A stretch of DNA of 47,595 nt from Microtetraspora niveoalba (GTDB lineage: Bacteria > Actinomycetota > Actinomycetes > Streptosporangiales > Streptosporangiaceae): the NCBI RefSeq assembly GCF_001570405.1, contig NZ_BBYM01000018.1:231523-279117 (forward strand), given 5' to 3'. This document shows, one piece after another, positions 8,744 to 16,738 of this stretch; position 1 is the first letter of the stretch; the number at the start of each line of letters is the position of its first letter. The notes below the pieces were generated by a model, which searched no databases, was not told where the DNA came from, and saw only the letters and a program-made list of their open reading frames with translations. Made by a program: the position numbers and the translations under genes.

Positions 8744-8938
8744 GCCGTCCCTTCGGGCCCGCAGTCGTCGCACTCGGGCCCCGGCGTCACCGTCCGCCGA
8801 CCCGGTTCGCCACCGTCTCCGCACCGCCGGGGAAACCGGGCTCCGCCCGGGCCCGCAGTCGTCGCTCGGGGGCCGGCGGCTCGACATTTGTCGGAAAGCC
8901 CGCGACCGAGACAGAACGGCCGTCCGAAGACATCGGAT

Positions 8939-8960
8939 ACGGACCGCCTTTACGGTCCGT
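8939..8960. promoter_or_regulatory. inverted repeat upstream of the S15 peptidase
   Basis: Arms acggacc (8939-8945) and ggtccgt (8954-8960), 8-base spacer, in a locally less GC-rich stretch and followed by tttaa. It could be a weak terminator for the LysR gene or an operator for the peptidase gene starting at 9018. Confidence 0.4.
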
Positions 8961-8970
8961 TTAACCCCCT

Positions 8971-8988
8971 GGGGCCGCCCCCGGCCCC
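8971..8988 (+). promoter_or_regulatory. GC hairpin in the leader of the S15 peptidase
   Basis: ggggccg (8971-8977) pairs with cggcccc (8982-8988) over a 4-base loop, 29 bases before the start codon. It may belong with the preceding repeat as a terminator or act on the peptidase mRNA. Function not shown. Confidence 0.35.
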
Positions 8989-9017
8989 ATCGCCCTGATT
9001 GCTCGGGAAGGTCTGAG

Positions 9018-10988
9018 ATGTCTTTGTCGCGCCGCCGTGCCGCGCCGGCCCCGCTCCCCAGTCACGGATCAGCACATCACGGCCCGGCACATCACGGCAC
9101 CGCCCGCCGCGGCGCCGCCGCGCTGGGTCTCGCCGCCGCCATGACCCTCGCCGGGGTCGCGGCGGGCCCGGCCCCGGCCGGCGCCGACACCCCCGTGGGC
9201 CCGGTCTTCCAGAACGGCATGGCCCAGCCGGTGTTCTCGTCCAACCGCAACGACTGGATCCGCGAGGAGGTCTGGGTCGAGACCCCGATCGACAGCGACG
9301 GCGACGGGCGCAACGACCGGGTGCACGCCGAGGTCACCCGGTTGCGGGAGACGGAGACGGCCGGCCTCAGGTCGCCCGTCGTGTACGAGGCCAGCCCCTA
9401 CTACGCGGGCGGCAACGCGGTCGCCAACCACGACGTCGACCACGAGCTGCACGAGGCGCGCCGTCCGGGCAAGGGCTGGCTGAACCGCGGCGGACCGGTG
9501 AAGGATCCGGCGGCCGACGAGCGGCTGACCGCCGCCGGAGCGGCGGAGGCGGCCGAGACGGCGGACGCCGCGGCCGGCACCGGCCCGCAGCCCGCCATCA
9601 GCACCAGCCACGAGGCCAACTGGCTTCCCCGCGGCTTCGCGGTGGTCCACGCCGAGTCGCTGGGCAGCGGCAAGTCCGACGGCTGCCCGACCACCGGCGG
9701 GCGCAACGAGACGATCGGCGCGAAGTCCGTGGTCGACTGGCTGAACGGCCGTGCCAAGGCGTACGACGCGTCCGGCAGGGAGGTCGCCGCGACGTGGACG
9801 ACCGGCAAGGTCGGCATGATCGGCACGTCGTACAACGGCACCCTGCCCAACGCGGTCGCGAGCACCGGCGTCGAGGGGCTGGAGGCCATCGTCCCGATCT
9901 CGGCGATCTCGAACTGGTACGACTACTACCGTGCGAACGGCGCCGTGGTCGCCCCCGGCGGCTACCAGGGCGAGGACGCCGACGTGCTCGCGGAGTACGT
10001 CTACACCCGCGCGGACCGGCAGATCTGCCGTGACGTCATCGAGGATCTCGCCGAGGCGCAGGACCGGGTCACCGGCGACTACAACGCCTTCTGGGACGAG
10101 CGCAACTACATGAACGACGTGAGCGACGTCCACGCCGCGGTGCTGGTCGCGCACGGCCTCAACGACTGGAACGTCAAGACCAAGCACGCCGCGCAGTGGT
10201 ACGAGGCGCTGAAGGCGCGCGGTGTGCCGCACAAGATCTACCTGCACCAGGGCGGACACGGCGGCTCCCCCAGCGTCGACGTGCTCAACCGCTGGTTCAC
10301 CCGCTATCTGTGGGGTCAGCAGAACGGCGTCGAGAACGACCCGCGGGCGCTGGTCCAGCGCGAGGACAGGACCCTCGTGCAGTACCCCGAGTGGCCCGAG
10401 CCGTCCGCGGCGGACACCGAGCTCAACCTGGCGCCCGGCGTGGACGGCGCCGCCGGGGCGCTGACCCTCGACCGCACCCGGCAGGGCAAGCCGGTGACCG
10501 AGACGATCGTCGACGACGCGACGAAGCGCGCGCAGGCCCTCGCCGACGCCGCGACGTCTCCCAACCGGCTGGCGTACAAGTCGGGGGCGCTCACCGGCGC
10601 GGTCCGGCTCAGCGGCACGCCGCGGGTGTCGCTGCGGATGTCCTTCGGACGGCCGGCCGCCAACGTCACGGCGCTGCTCGTCGACTACGACCAGAACGGC
10701 AAGGCGAAGATCGTCACCCGGGGCTGGACGGACCCGCAGAACCGTAAGTCGGTCTCGCGTACCGAGCCGGTCAAGCCGGGCACGCCGTACCGGATCGACG
10801 TCGACCTGCAGCCGCACGACTACGTGTTCGCGGCGGGGCACCGCATCGGCGTCGTGCTGCTGTCGAGCGACTACGAGTACACGGTCCGGCCGGCCCCCGG
10901 CACGACCCTGCACCTCGACACGACGAAGAGCACGGTCACGCTGCCGGTCGTCGGCGGAGCGGCCGCGCTGGAGGCGGCGAACGGCTGA
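9018..10988 (+). CDS. secreted Xaa-Pro dipeptidyl-peptidase (S15 family)
   Basis: 656 residues from the ATG at 9018 (gggaagg upstream). The long signal peptide has an extended n-region containing a duplicated AHHG element, then a hydrophobic core and likely cleavage after AGA (about residue 56). The S15 catalytic triad is visible: GTSYNG with Ser271, AHGLNDWNV with Asp383, and QGGHGG with His414. A C-terminal jelly-roll domain (residues ~480-640) is typical of PepX/cocaine-esterase-like enzymes. The enzyme removes X-Pro dipeptides from the N terminus of peptides outside the cell. Next to an intracellular peptide-uptake and peptidase locus it probably supplies importable dipeptides. A strong terminator 51 bases past the stop ends the transcript. 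Confidence 0.9.
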   Translation: MSLSRRRAAPAPLPSHGSAHHGPAHHGTARRGAAALGLAAAMTLAGVAAGPAPAGADTPVGPVFQNGMAQPVFSSNRNDWIREEVWVETPIDSDGDGRNDRVHAEVTRLRETETAGLRSPVVYEASPYYAGGNAVANHDVDHELHEARRPGKGWLNRGGPVKDPAADERLTAAGAAEAAETADAAAGTGPQPAISTSHEANWLPRGFAVVHAESLGSGKSDGCPTTGGRNETIGAKSVVDWLNGRAKAYDASGREVAATWTTGKVGMIGTSYNGTLPNAVASTGVEGLEAIVPISAISNWYDYYRANGAVVAPGGYQGEDADVLAEYVYTRADRQICRDVIEDLAEAQDRVTGDYNAFWDERNYMNDVSDVHAAVLVAHGLNDWNVKTKHAAQWYEALKARGVPHKIYLHQGGHGGSPSVDVLNRWFTRYLWGQQNGVENDPRALVQREDRTLVQYPEWPEPSAADTELNLAPGVDGAAGALTLDRTRQGKPVTETIVDDATKRAQALADAATSPNRLAYKSGALTGAVRLSGTPRVSLRMSFGRPAANVTALLVDYDQNGKAKIVTRGWTDPQNRKSVSRTEPVKPGTPYRIDVDLQPHDYVFAAGHRIGVVLLSSDYEYTVRPAPGTTLHLDTTKSTVTLPVVGGAAALEAANG

Positions 10989-11039
10989 CCGGGGTCCGTC
11001 ACCGTCCGGGTGGGCCGCCTCCGCGTCCCGCCCGGACGG

Positions 11040-11077
11040 CGTTCGTCCGTCCGGTCCCTTGGCCGGACGGACGAACG
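11040..11077 (+). terminator. perfect 15-bp inverted repeat, terminator of the S15 gene
   Basis: cgttcgtccgtccgg (11040-11054) and ccggacggacgaacg (11063-11077) are exact reverse complements with an 8-base loop, two bases of which can extend the stem. It begins 51 bases after the stop and has no T-run. Confidence 0.8.
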
Positions 11078-11275
11078 GCCCGGCGCTCTTCGGGAAAACC
11101 GACGAACTCCCCGGCCCGCCCTTCTCGTACCGTTGCGGTGAACTTCGACCGGAGGGCTGGTACGCGTGTCCGTTGGTCTTCTCCACCGCTCCATGTCCGA
11201 CGCGCGGGCGAGTGCGGCGGCCGGGCCCTCGGGCCCGCGCGCGCCGCACGGCGCAGCGGCGCGGGCGGTACGCGG

Positions 11276-12052
11276 ATGACCGGCGCGCCGCGCGAGCTCC
11301 GTCGCATCGAGGAGTTCGAGGACGTCTTCCGGCTCTTCGACGAGATCTGGCGTCCCGAGCCGGCCGGGGCGCCCATCACCGTCGAGCTGATGCGGGCGCT
11401 GTCGCACGCGGGCAACTACGTGGCCGGGGTCTACGAGGACGGCCGCCTGGCCGGCGCGTCGGTCGGCTTCCTCGCGGCCCCCGCCGGGCGGGTGCTGCAC
11501 TCCCACGTCACCGGCGCGCTGGCCGGCCGGGGCATCGGGTTCGCGCTCAAGCTGCACCAGCGCGCCTGGGCGCTCGACCGCGGCCTGGAGCGCATCACCT
11601 GGACCTACGACCCGCTGGTGCGCCGCAACGCCCACTTCAACCTCGCCAAGCTCGGCGCCCGGCCGGAGGAATACCTGCCGTCCTTCTACGGCGCCATGGA
11701 GGACGCGATCAACGCCGGGGACGAGTCGGACCGGGTGCTCGCCGTCTGGCGGCTGACCGAGCGGCGCGTGCTGGCCGCCGTACGGCGGGAGCCGTACGAG
11801 CCGCCGGTGCCGCGGGACGCGGCGACCGGGCTGGCCGACGTGGACGGGCGGCCGGTGCCCGGCCGGACCGACGCGGAGACGGTGCTCGTGGCGGTGCCGG
11901 GCGACATCGAGAGCCTGCGCAGCACCGACCCCGGCGTGGCGAAGGCGTGGCGGCACGCCGTACGCGAGGTGCTCGGCGGGCTGATGCGCGAGGGGGCCCG
12001 CGTCACCGGTTTTCACCGCAAATCCTGCTATATCGTGCAGCGCACCGCCTGA
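11276..12052 (+). CDS. GNAT-family acyltransferase, probable amino-acid N-succinyltransferase partner of the racemase
   Basis: 258 residues from the ATG at 11276. The frame is open further upstream to 11138, but that part looks non-coding (arginine-rich). The GNAT fold shows in GVYEDGRLAGASVGF (beta strands) and the acyl-CoA-binding turn LAGRGIGFALKLHQRAWAL, then WTYDPLVRRNAHFNLAKLGA. This pattern recalls the COG3375 group of predicted GNAT enzymes. In Geobacillus and others, a GNAT that N-succinylates D-amino acids sits beside N-succinylamino-acid racemase. Here the next gene, 54 bases on, is that racemase type, so the same role is inferred. The ribosome-binding site is weak. The exact acyl group and substrate are not provable here. 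Confidence 0.75.
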   Translation: MTGAPRELRRIEEFEDVFRLFDEIWRPEPAGAPITVELMRALSHAGNYVAGVYEDGRLAGASVGFLAAPAGRVLHSHVTGALAGRGIGFALKLHQRAWALDRGLERITWTYDPLVRRNAHFNLAKLGARPEEYLPSFYGAMEDAINAGDESDRVLAVWRLTERRVLAAVRREPYEPPVPRDAATGLADVDGRPVPGRTDAETVLVAVPGDIESLRSTDPGVAKAWRHAVREVLGGLMREGARVTGFHRKSCYIVQRTA

Positions 12053-12106
12053 GCGCGGCGGCGCTCCGACCGGAAGGGGGGCGCGGCGACCGGGCCGCAC
12101 ACCACC

Positions 12107-13207
12107 ATGAAGATCACTGGAATCGAGCTGCGGCGGATCGCGCTGCCGCTGGTCGCGCCGTTCCGCACCTCGTTCGGCACGGAGACGGCGCGCGACGTGC
12201 TGCTCGTGCGGGTCGTCACACCCGAGGCCGAGGGCTGGGGCGAGTGCGTGGCCATGAACCGGCCGCTCTACTCCCCCGAGTACACGGACGGCGCCGCCGA
12301 GGCGATGCGCCGGTTCCTCGTCCCGGCGCTGCCCGCCCACGCGGACGCCCAGGCGGCGGGCCGGGCGCTGGCGCGGTTCAAGGGGCACCGGATGGCGAAG
12401 GCGGCGCTGGAGACGGCGATCCTGGACGCCCAGCTCCGCGCCCGCCGCGAGTCCCTCGGCTCGTACCTCGGCGCCACCCGGGAGCGTGTCCCGTGCGGGG
12501 TGTCGGTCGGCATCATGGACTCGGTCCCCGAGCTGCTCGACGCCGTCGAGGGCTACGTGGCCGAGGGATACGTCCGGATCAAGCTGAAGATCGAACCCGG
12601 CTGGGACCTCGAGCCGGTCCGCGCCGTGCGCGAGCGGTTCGGCCCCGACCTGCTGCTCCAGGTCGACGCGAACGCCGCGTACACGCTGGCCGACGCGCCC
12701 CGCCTGGCCGGGCTGGACGCCTTCGGCCTGCTGCTCATCGAGCAGCCCCTGGCGAACGACGACATCGTCCAGCACGCGGCGCTCGCCCGCCGGATCTCCA
12801 CCCCGATCTGCCTGGACGAGTCGATCGAGTCGGCCGAGCACGCGGCGGCGGCCATCACGCTCGGCGCGTGCTCGATCATCAACGTCAAGCCGGGCCGGAT
12901 CGGCGGCTATCTGGAGGCGCGCCGCGTCCACGACCTGGCCCGCGCGCACGGCGTCGCCCTGTGGTGCGGCGGGATGCTGGAGACGGGCGTCGGCCGGGCC
13001 GCGAACGTCGCGCTGGCCGCGCTGCCCGGCTTCACCCTGCCGGGCGACACGTCGGCCTCGCGCCGCTACTTCGCGACCGACATCACCCCGCCGTTCGAGC
13101 TGCGCGACGGCCACCTCGACGTCCCCGCCGGTCCCGGTATCGGGGTCGACCCCGTCCCCGAGATCCTGGACGAGGTCACCACCTCCACGGAGTGGATCAC
13201 GAGGTGA
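12107..13207 (+). CDS. N-succinylamino-acid racemase / o-succinylbenzoate synthase-type enolase
   Basis: 366 residues. All enolase-superfamily residues of the MLE subgroup are present: Lys159-x-Lys161 (RIKLKIEPGW), metal ligands Asp187 (VDAN), Glu212 (IEQP) and Asp237 (LDES), and catalytic Lys261 (NVKPGRIGG). The 20s loop (APFRTSFGTE) and GGMLETGVGRA match the NSAR/OSBS subgroup (Geobacillus and Amycolatopsis enzymes). Such enzymes dehydrate SHCHC in menaquinone synthesis and/or racemise N-succinyl amino acids. No men genes are near. A GNAT gene lies just upstream and peptide uptake genes lie tail-to-tail, so racemisation in D- to L-amino-acid conversion is the better guess. The stop overlaps the end of the convergent dppF-like gene by 11 bases. 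Confidence 0.87.
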   Translation: MKITGIELRRIALPLVAPFRTSFGTETARDVLLVRVVTPEAEGWGECVAMNRPLYSPEYTDGAAEAMRRFLVPALPAHADAQAAGRALARFKGHRMAKAALETAILDAQLRARRESLGSYLGATRERVPCGVSVGIMDSVPELLDAVEGYVAEGYVRIKLKIEPGWDLEPVRAVRERFGPDLLLQVDANAAYTLADAPRLAGLDAFGLLLIEQPLANDDIVQHAALARRISTPICLDESIESAEHAAAAITLGACSIINVKPGRIGGYLEARRVHDLARAHGVALWCGGMLETGVGRAANVALAALPGFTLPGDTSASRRYFATDITPPFELRDGHLDVPAGPGIGVDPVPEILDEVTTSTEWITR

Positions 13208-13913
13208 CCTCCGGGGCCGGCCGGCCCCGGCCGAGGCGGGGCACCGCCTCGAGGAGGGAGCGGGTGTAGTCGTGGGCGGGAGCGGCCACCACCCGCTCCG
13301 CCGGACCCGTCTCGACCAGCCTGCCCCGGTGCATCACCGCCACCACGTCGGAGACGTACCGGACCACGGCCAGGTTGTGCGAGATGAACAGCATCGTCAA
13401 CCCGAACTCCTCGCGCAGCGCGCGGATCAGGTTGAGCACCGCGCCCTGGACGGAGACGTCCAGGGCGGAGGTGATCTCGTCGGCGACCAGCAGCGTGGGC
13501 CGCGCGCCGAGCGCGCGGGCGATCGCCACCCGCTGCCGCTGGCCCCCGGACAGCTCCCGCGAGTAGCGCCCGGCGAGCGAGACCGGCAGCGACACCAGCG
13601 ACAGCAGCCGCTCCACCTCCGCCTGGCGGGCGGCCCGCGGCAGGCGGAGTCCCTCGGCCACCGACGCGCCGACGGTCATGCGCGGGTCGAGCGAGGTGAG
13701 CGGGTCCTGGAAGACCATCTGCACTCCGCGCCGGTCCACGCCCTCGACCGCCCCGCTGTACGGCACCAGCCCGCTCACGGCCCGGGCGAGCGTGGACTTG
13801 CCCGACCCCGACTCGCCCACCAGGCCGACGATGGCGCCGTCGGGGATCTCCAGCGTGACGTCGTCCACGGCGGTGAACGCGCCGAACCGCACGGTCAGGT
13901 TCTTGATGATCAC
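13197..13913 (-). CDS. oligopeptide/dipeptide ABC transporter ATP-binding protein (DppF/OppF-like)
   Basis: 238 residues from a GTG that directly abuts the TGA of the upstream gene. Walker [10 protein letters not shown] is at residues 33-41, with signature ELSGGQRQR, Walker [13 protein letters not shown] and a switch His in FISHN. It is shorter than the usual ~320 residues because the C-terminal zinc-cysteine oligopeptide extension is mostly missing; only [10 protein letters not shown] remains. It is the second ATPase of a peptide importer and the last gene of the eight-gene minus-strand operon. Its 3' end overlaps the racemase gene by 11 bases. Confidence 0.92.
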   Translation of the reverse strand: MIIKNLTVRFGAFTAVDDVTLEIPDGAIVGLVGESGSGKSTLARAVSGLVPYSGAVEGVDRRGVQMVFQDPLTSLDPRMTVGASVAEGLRLPRAARQAEVERLLSLVSLPVSLAGRYSRELSGGQRQRVAIARALGARPTLLVADEITSALDVSVQGAVLNLIRALREEFGLTMLFISHNLAVVRYVSDVVAVMHRGRLVETGPAERVVAAPAHDYTRSLLEAVPRLGRGRPAPEVTS

Positions 13914-15740
13914 TCAGACCTCCCAGCAGGCGACGCGGCGCGCCGTGCCGTACGGGATCAGGGGTGGGCGCTCGGCGGCGCAGCGGGCGGTCGCCAGCTC
14001 GCAGCGGGCGGCGAAGGCGCAACCGTCCGGCACCTCCGCGGGCGGGGGCTGGCGGCCGGGGATGCTCGCCAGCGGCAGCGACCTGTCGGTCTCCATGTCG
14101 GGCAGCGAGGCGACCAGTGCCCGCGTGTAGGGGTGGGCGGCGCCGGAGGCCAGCTCCCCGACCGGCAGCTCCTCGACCACGCGGCCCGCGTACATCACCA
14201 CGACGCGATGGCACAGCTCGCCGACGACGGCGATGTCGTGGGAGATGAACAGGGTGGCCGCGCCGGTCTCCGCGGTCACCTCGCGCAGCAGCCGGAGGAT
14301 CTCCCGCTGCACGGTGACGTCGAGCGCCGTGGTCGGCTCGTCGGCGACGATCAGGCGGGGCGCGCCCATCAGGCCCATCGCGATGACGGCGCGCTGCCGC
14401 ATGCCGCCGGACAGCTCGTGCGGGTGTTGCCGCGCGCGTGTGGCGGGCTCGGGGACGCGTACGTGGTCGAGCCGGTCGACGGCGCGGGCGGCGGCCTCGG
14501 CGCGGCTCGCGCCCTGGTGGACGACCGCCACCTCGGCGAGCTGCCCGCCGACCTTCAACGCCGGGTTGAGCGCGGCCATCGGGTTCTGGAAGACCATGGC
14601 GAGCGACGTGCCGAGCAGCCGGCGGCGCTCCGCCTCCGGCAGCTCGCGCACGTCGGCCCCGCACAGCCGCAGCCGGCCCGCCCTCACCTCCCCGGGGTAC
14701 GGCACCAGCCCGCCGATCGCGGCGGCGGTCAGGCTCTTGCCGCTGCCGGACTCGCCCACCAGGCCGACGATCTCGCCGGGGGCGATGGTGAGCGACAGGC
14801 CGCGCACCGGCGTCACCCCGCCGGGGAAGGCGACCGTCAGGTCGCGCACCTCCAGGACCGCGTCCGGGTCGGGCTCGCCGAGCGCGACGGGCCGCGGGGC
14901 GCCGGGCTCGGCGTCCGTCCCCGGCGGGGCCGTACGGCGGGCCGCGGCGTGCGCCAGCGCGTCGCCGAGCAGGTTGAAGCCGATGCCGGCGAGCGCGATC
15001 GCGGCCGCGGGGCCGAGGGCGACGGCCGGGGTGGCGTAGATCCGTCCGAAGCCGTCGAAGAGCAGCCGCCCCCAGTCGAACGACGGCGGTTGCACGCCGA
15101 GGCCGAGGAAGGACATCCCGGCGAGGGCGAGGAGCGCTCCGCCGAGCGCCTGGGTGAAGTTGAGGATCAGCGGCTCGGCGATGTTGGGCAGGACGTGCCG
15201 CGTCATGACGCGCCACCGGGAGACGCCGAGCATGCGGGCGGCCGACACGTAGTCGGCTCCGGCGACGGAGGCCGCGAGCGTCTGGGTGAGCCGGGCGAAG
15301 CCGGGGGCGACGGCCGTGCCGATGCCGATCACGGCGCCGCGCGCGCCGAGTCCCGCGATCACCGCGGTGAACATCGCGAGCAGCAGGCCGGGGAAGGCGA
15401 CCAGCGCGTTGACCGAACCGGTGACCAGGCGCGCGCCGCGGCGGGGCAGCACCGAGGGAAGCGCGCCGAGGAGGACGCCGGCCGTCGCTCCGACGAGCGT
15501 GGCGAGCAGGGCGAGAGTGAGCGAGAGCCGTCCGGCGACCAGCACGCGGGCGAGGATGTCGCGGCCGAGGTTGTCGGTGCCGAGCGGGTGCGCGGCCGTG
15601 GCTCCCTGGAGGATGGACGCGGAGTCGATGCGTTCGGCCTCGGCGCCCCAGATCGGCGGCCCGGCGACCGCCAGCACCACCATGGCCGTGACCAGCACGG
15701 TCCCGGCGAGCCCGGCGGGGGTCCGCAGCAGGCGGCGCAT
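13914..15740 (-). CDS. fused peptide ABC transporter permease (DppC) and ATPase (DppD)
   Basis: 608 residues from the ATG at 15740, which shares one base with the stop of dppB. Residues 1-~270 are a DppC-type permease: N-terminal membrane segment, [11 protein letters not shown], several hydrophobic segments, and the ATPase-docking loop around 161-186 ([16 protein letters not shown]). A proline-rich linker (~271-293) leads to a DppD-type ATPase: Walker [10 protein letters not shown] 329-337, [20 protein letters not shown], and a C-terminal cysteine cluster ([14 protein letters not shown]) typical of oligopeptide ATPases. Permease-ATPase fusions of this kind are known in actinobacteria. Together with DppB, the lipoprotein and DppF it forms a complete peptide importer. 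Confidence 0.93.
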   Translation of the reverse strand: MRRLLRTPAGLAGTVLVTAMVVLAVAGPPIWGAEAERIDSASILQGATAAHPLGTDNLGRDILARVLVAGRLSLTLALLATLVGATAGVLLGALPSVLPRRGARLVTGSVNALVAFPGLLLAMFTAVIAGLGARGAVIGIGTAVAPGFARLTQTLAASVAGADYVSAARMLGVSRWRVMTRHVLPNIAEPLILNFTQALGGALLALAGMSFLGLGVQPPSFDWGRLLFDGFGRIYATPAVALGPAAAIALAGIGFNLLGDALAHAAARRTAPPGTDAEPGAPRPVALGEPDPDAVLEVRDLTVAFPGGVTPVRGLSLTIAPGEIVGLVGESGSGKSLTAAAIGGLVPYPGEVRAGRLRLCGADVRELPEAERRRLLGTSLAMVFQNPMAALNPALKVGGQLAEVAVVHQGASRAEAAARAVDRLDHVRVPEPATRARQHPHELSGGMRQRAVIAMGLMGAPRLIVADEPTTALDVTVQREILRLLREVTAETGAATLFISHDIAVVGELCHRVVVMYAGRVVEELPVGELASGAAHPYTRALVASLPDMETDRSLPLASIPGRQPPPAEVPDGCAFAARCELATARCAAERPPLIPYGTARRVACWEV

Positions 15741-16738
15741 CAGGTCTCCTTCAGCTCGGAGGTGGGGTCGAGCACGCCGAGCAGCAGGTCGACGAGCAGG
15801 TTCACCACCAGCACGATCGCGCCGTAGACGAGGATCACGCCCTGGGCGACCGGATAGTCCTTCTGGGTGATGGACTCCACGATCCGCAGTCCCAGGCCCG
15901 GCCAGGCGAAGACGTACTCGACGAGCACACTGCCCGCGATCAGCGCGGACAGCAGCAGCCCGCCCACGGTCAGCGTCGCGGTGAGCGTGTTGGGCAGGAC
16001 GTGCCGGAAGTACAGCCGGGGAGCGGGCAGCCGCTTGGCGCGGGCCAGCCGGACGTAGTCCGTGCCGAGTTCGCGCAGGGTCTCCGCGCGGGAGATGCGG
16101 GCGATCATCGCCGTCGGCGAGATGGCCAGGGACAGGATCGGCAGGACGTAGGACACGGGGCCCGCCTGGCCCGCGGGAGGGAACCAGCCCAGCCCGATCG
16201 CGAACACGGCGACCAGGGCGATCGAGTAGAGGAACTCCGGCACGGCGACGGCCGTGCCGGTCGCCGAGGTGAAGGCCGCCTCGGTGCCCCTGTTCCGGCC
16301 GTTCTCGGTGCGGATCGCGGCCCACATGCCGAGCGGCACGGCCACGAGCAGCGCCACGACGGTCGCGAGCAGCGCCAGCCCGAGGGTGTTGGGGAGCCGG
16401 GAGGCGATGATCTCCCCGACCGGCTCCCCGCTGAGGAACGACGTGCCGAAGTCCCCGCGGAACACGCCGCGCATGTAGGACAGGAGCTGGGACAGGATCG
16501 GCTCGTCCAGCCCGAGCGCCTCGCGCCTGGCGGCGACCAGTTCGACCGGCGCGGCCGGCCCGAGCGAGGCCCGTACGGGATCGCCCGGGATCAGGTGGAT
16601 CATCGCGAAGGACGCGACGAGCAGCACGGCCAGCGACACCGCGAACCGGACCACCCGCCGCAGCACGAACCCGCCGCGTACCCGGCCGAGTGCCCGCCCC
16701 GGTGCCCGCGGGGCGGGCGGGCGCGGAGACCCCGTCAT
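15740..16738 (-). CDS. dipeptide ABC transporter permease (DppB-like)
   Basis: 332 residues. The ATG directly follows the stop of the binding-protein gene. A basic, proline-rich N terminus precedes the first membrane segment (FAVSLAVLLVASFAMIHLIPGDPVRASLG, the DppB hallmark PGDP). Further hydrophobic segments follow, with the docking loop ETLRELGTDYVRLARAKRL. It ends TSELKET. It is the inner-membrane half of the peptide importer, pairing with the DppC half of the fused downstream gene, and is translationally coupled at both ends. Confidence 0.94.
   Translation of the reverse strand: MTGSPRPPAPRAPGRALGRVRGGFVLRRVVRFAVSLAVLLVASFAMIHLIPGDPVRASLGPAAPVELVAARREALGLDEPILSQLLSYMRGVFRGDFGTSFLSGEPVGEIIASRLPNTLGLALLATVVALLVAVPLGMWAAIRTENGRNRGTEAAFTSATGTAVAVPEFLYSIALVAVFAIGLGWFPPAGQAGPVSYVLPILSLAISPTAMIARISRAETLRELGTDYVRLARAKRLPAPRLYFRHVLPNTLTATLTVGGLLLSALIAGSVLVEYVFAWPGLGLRIVESITQKDYPVAQGVILVYGAIVLVVNLLVDLLLGVLDPTSELKET

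Noticed and set aside
12107-13207. Dipeptide epimerase (L-Ala-D/L-Glu epimerase)
   Set aside because: Context with peptide uptake fits, but the GGMLETGVGRA and 20s-loop patterns match NSAR/OSBS rather than epimerases.
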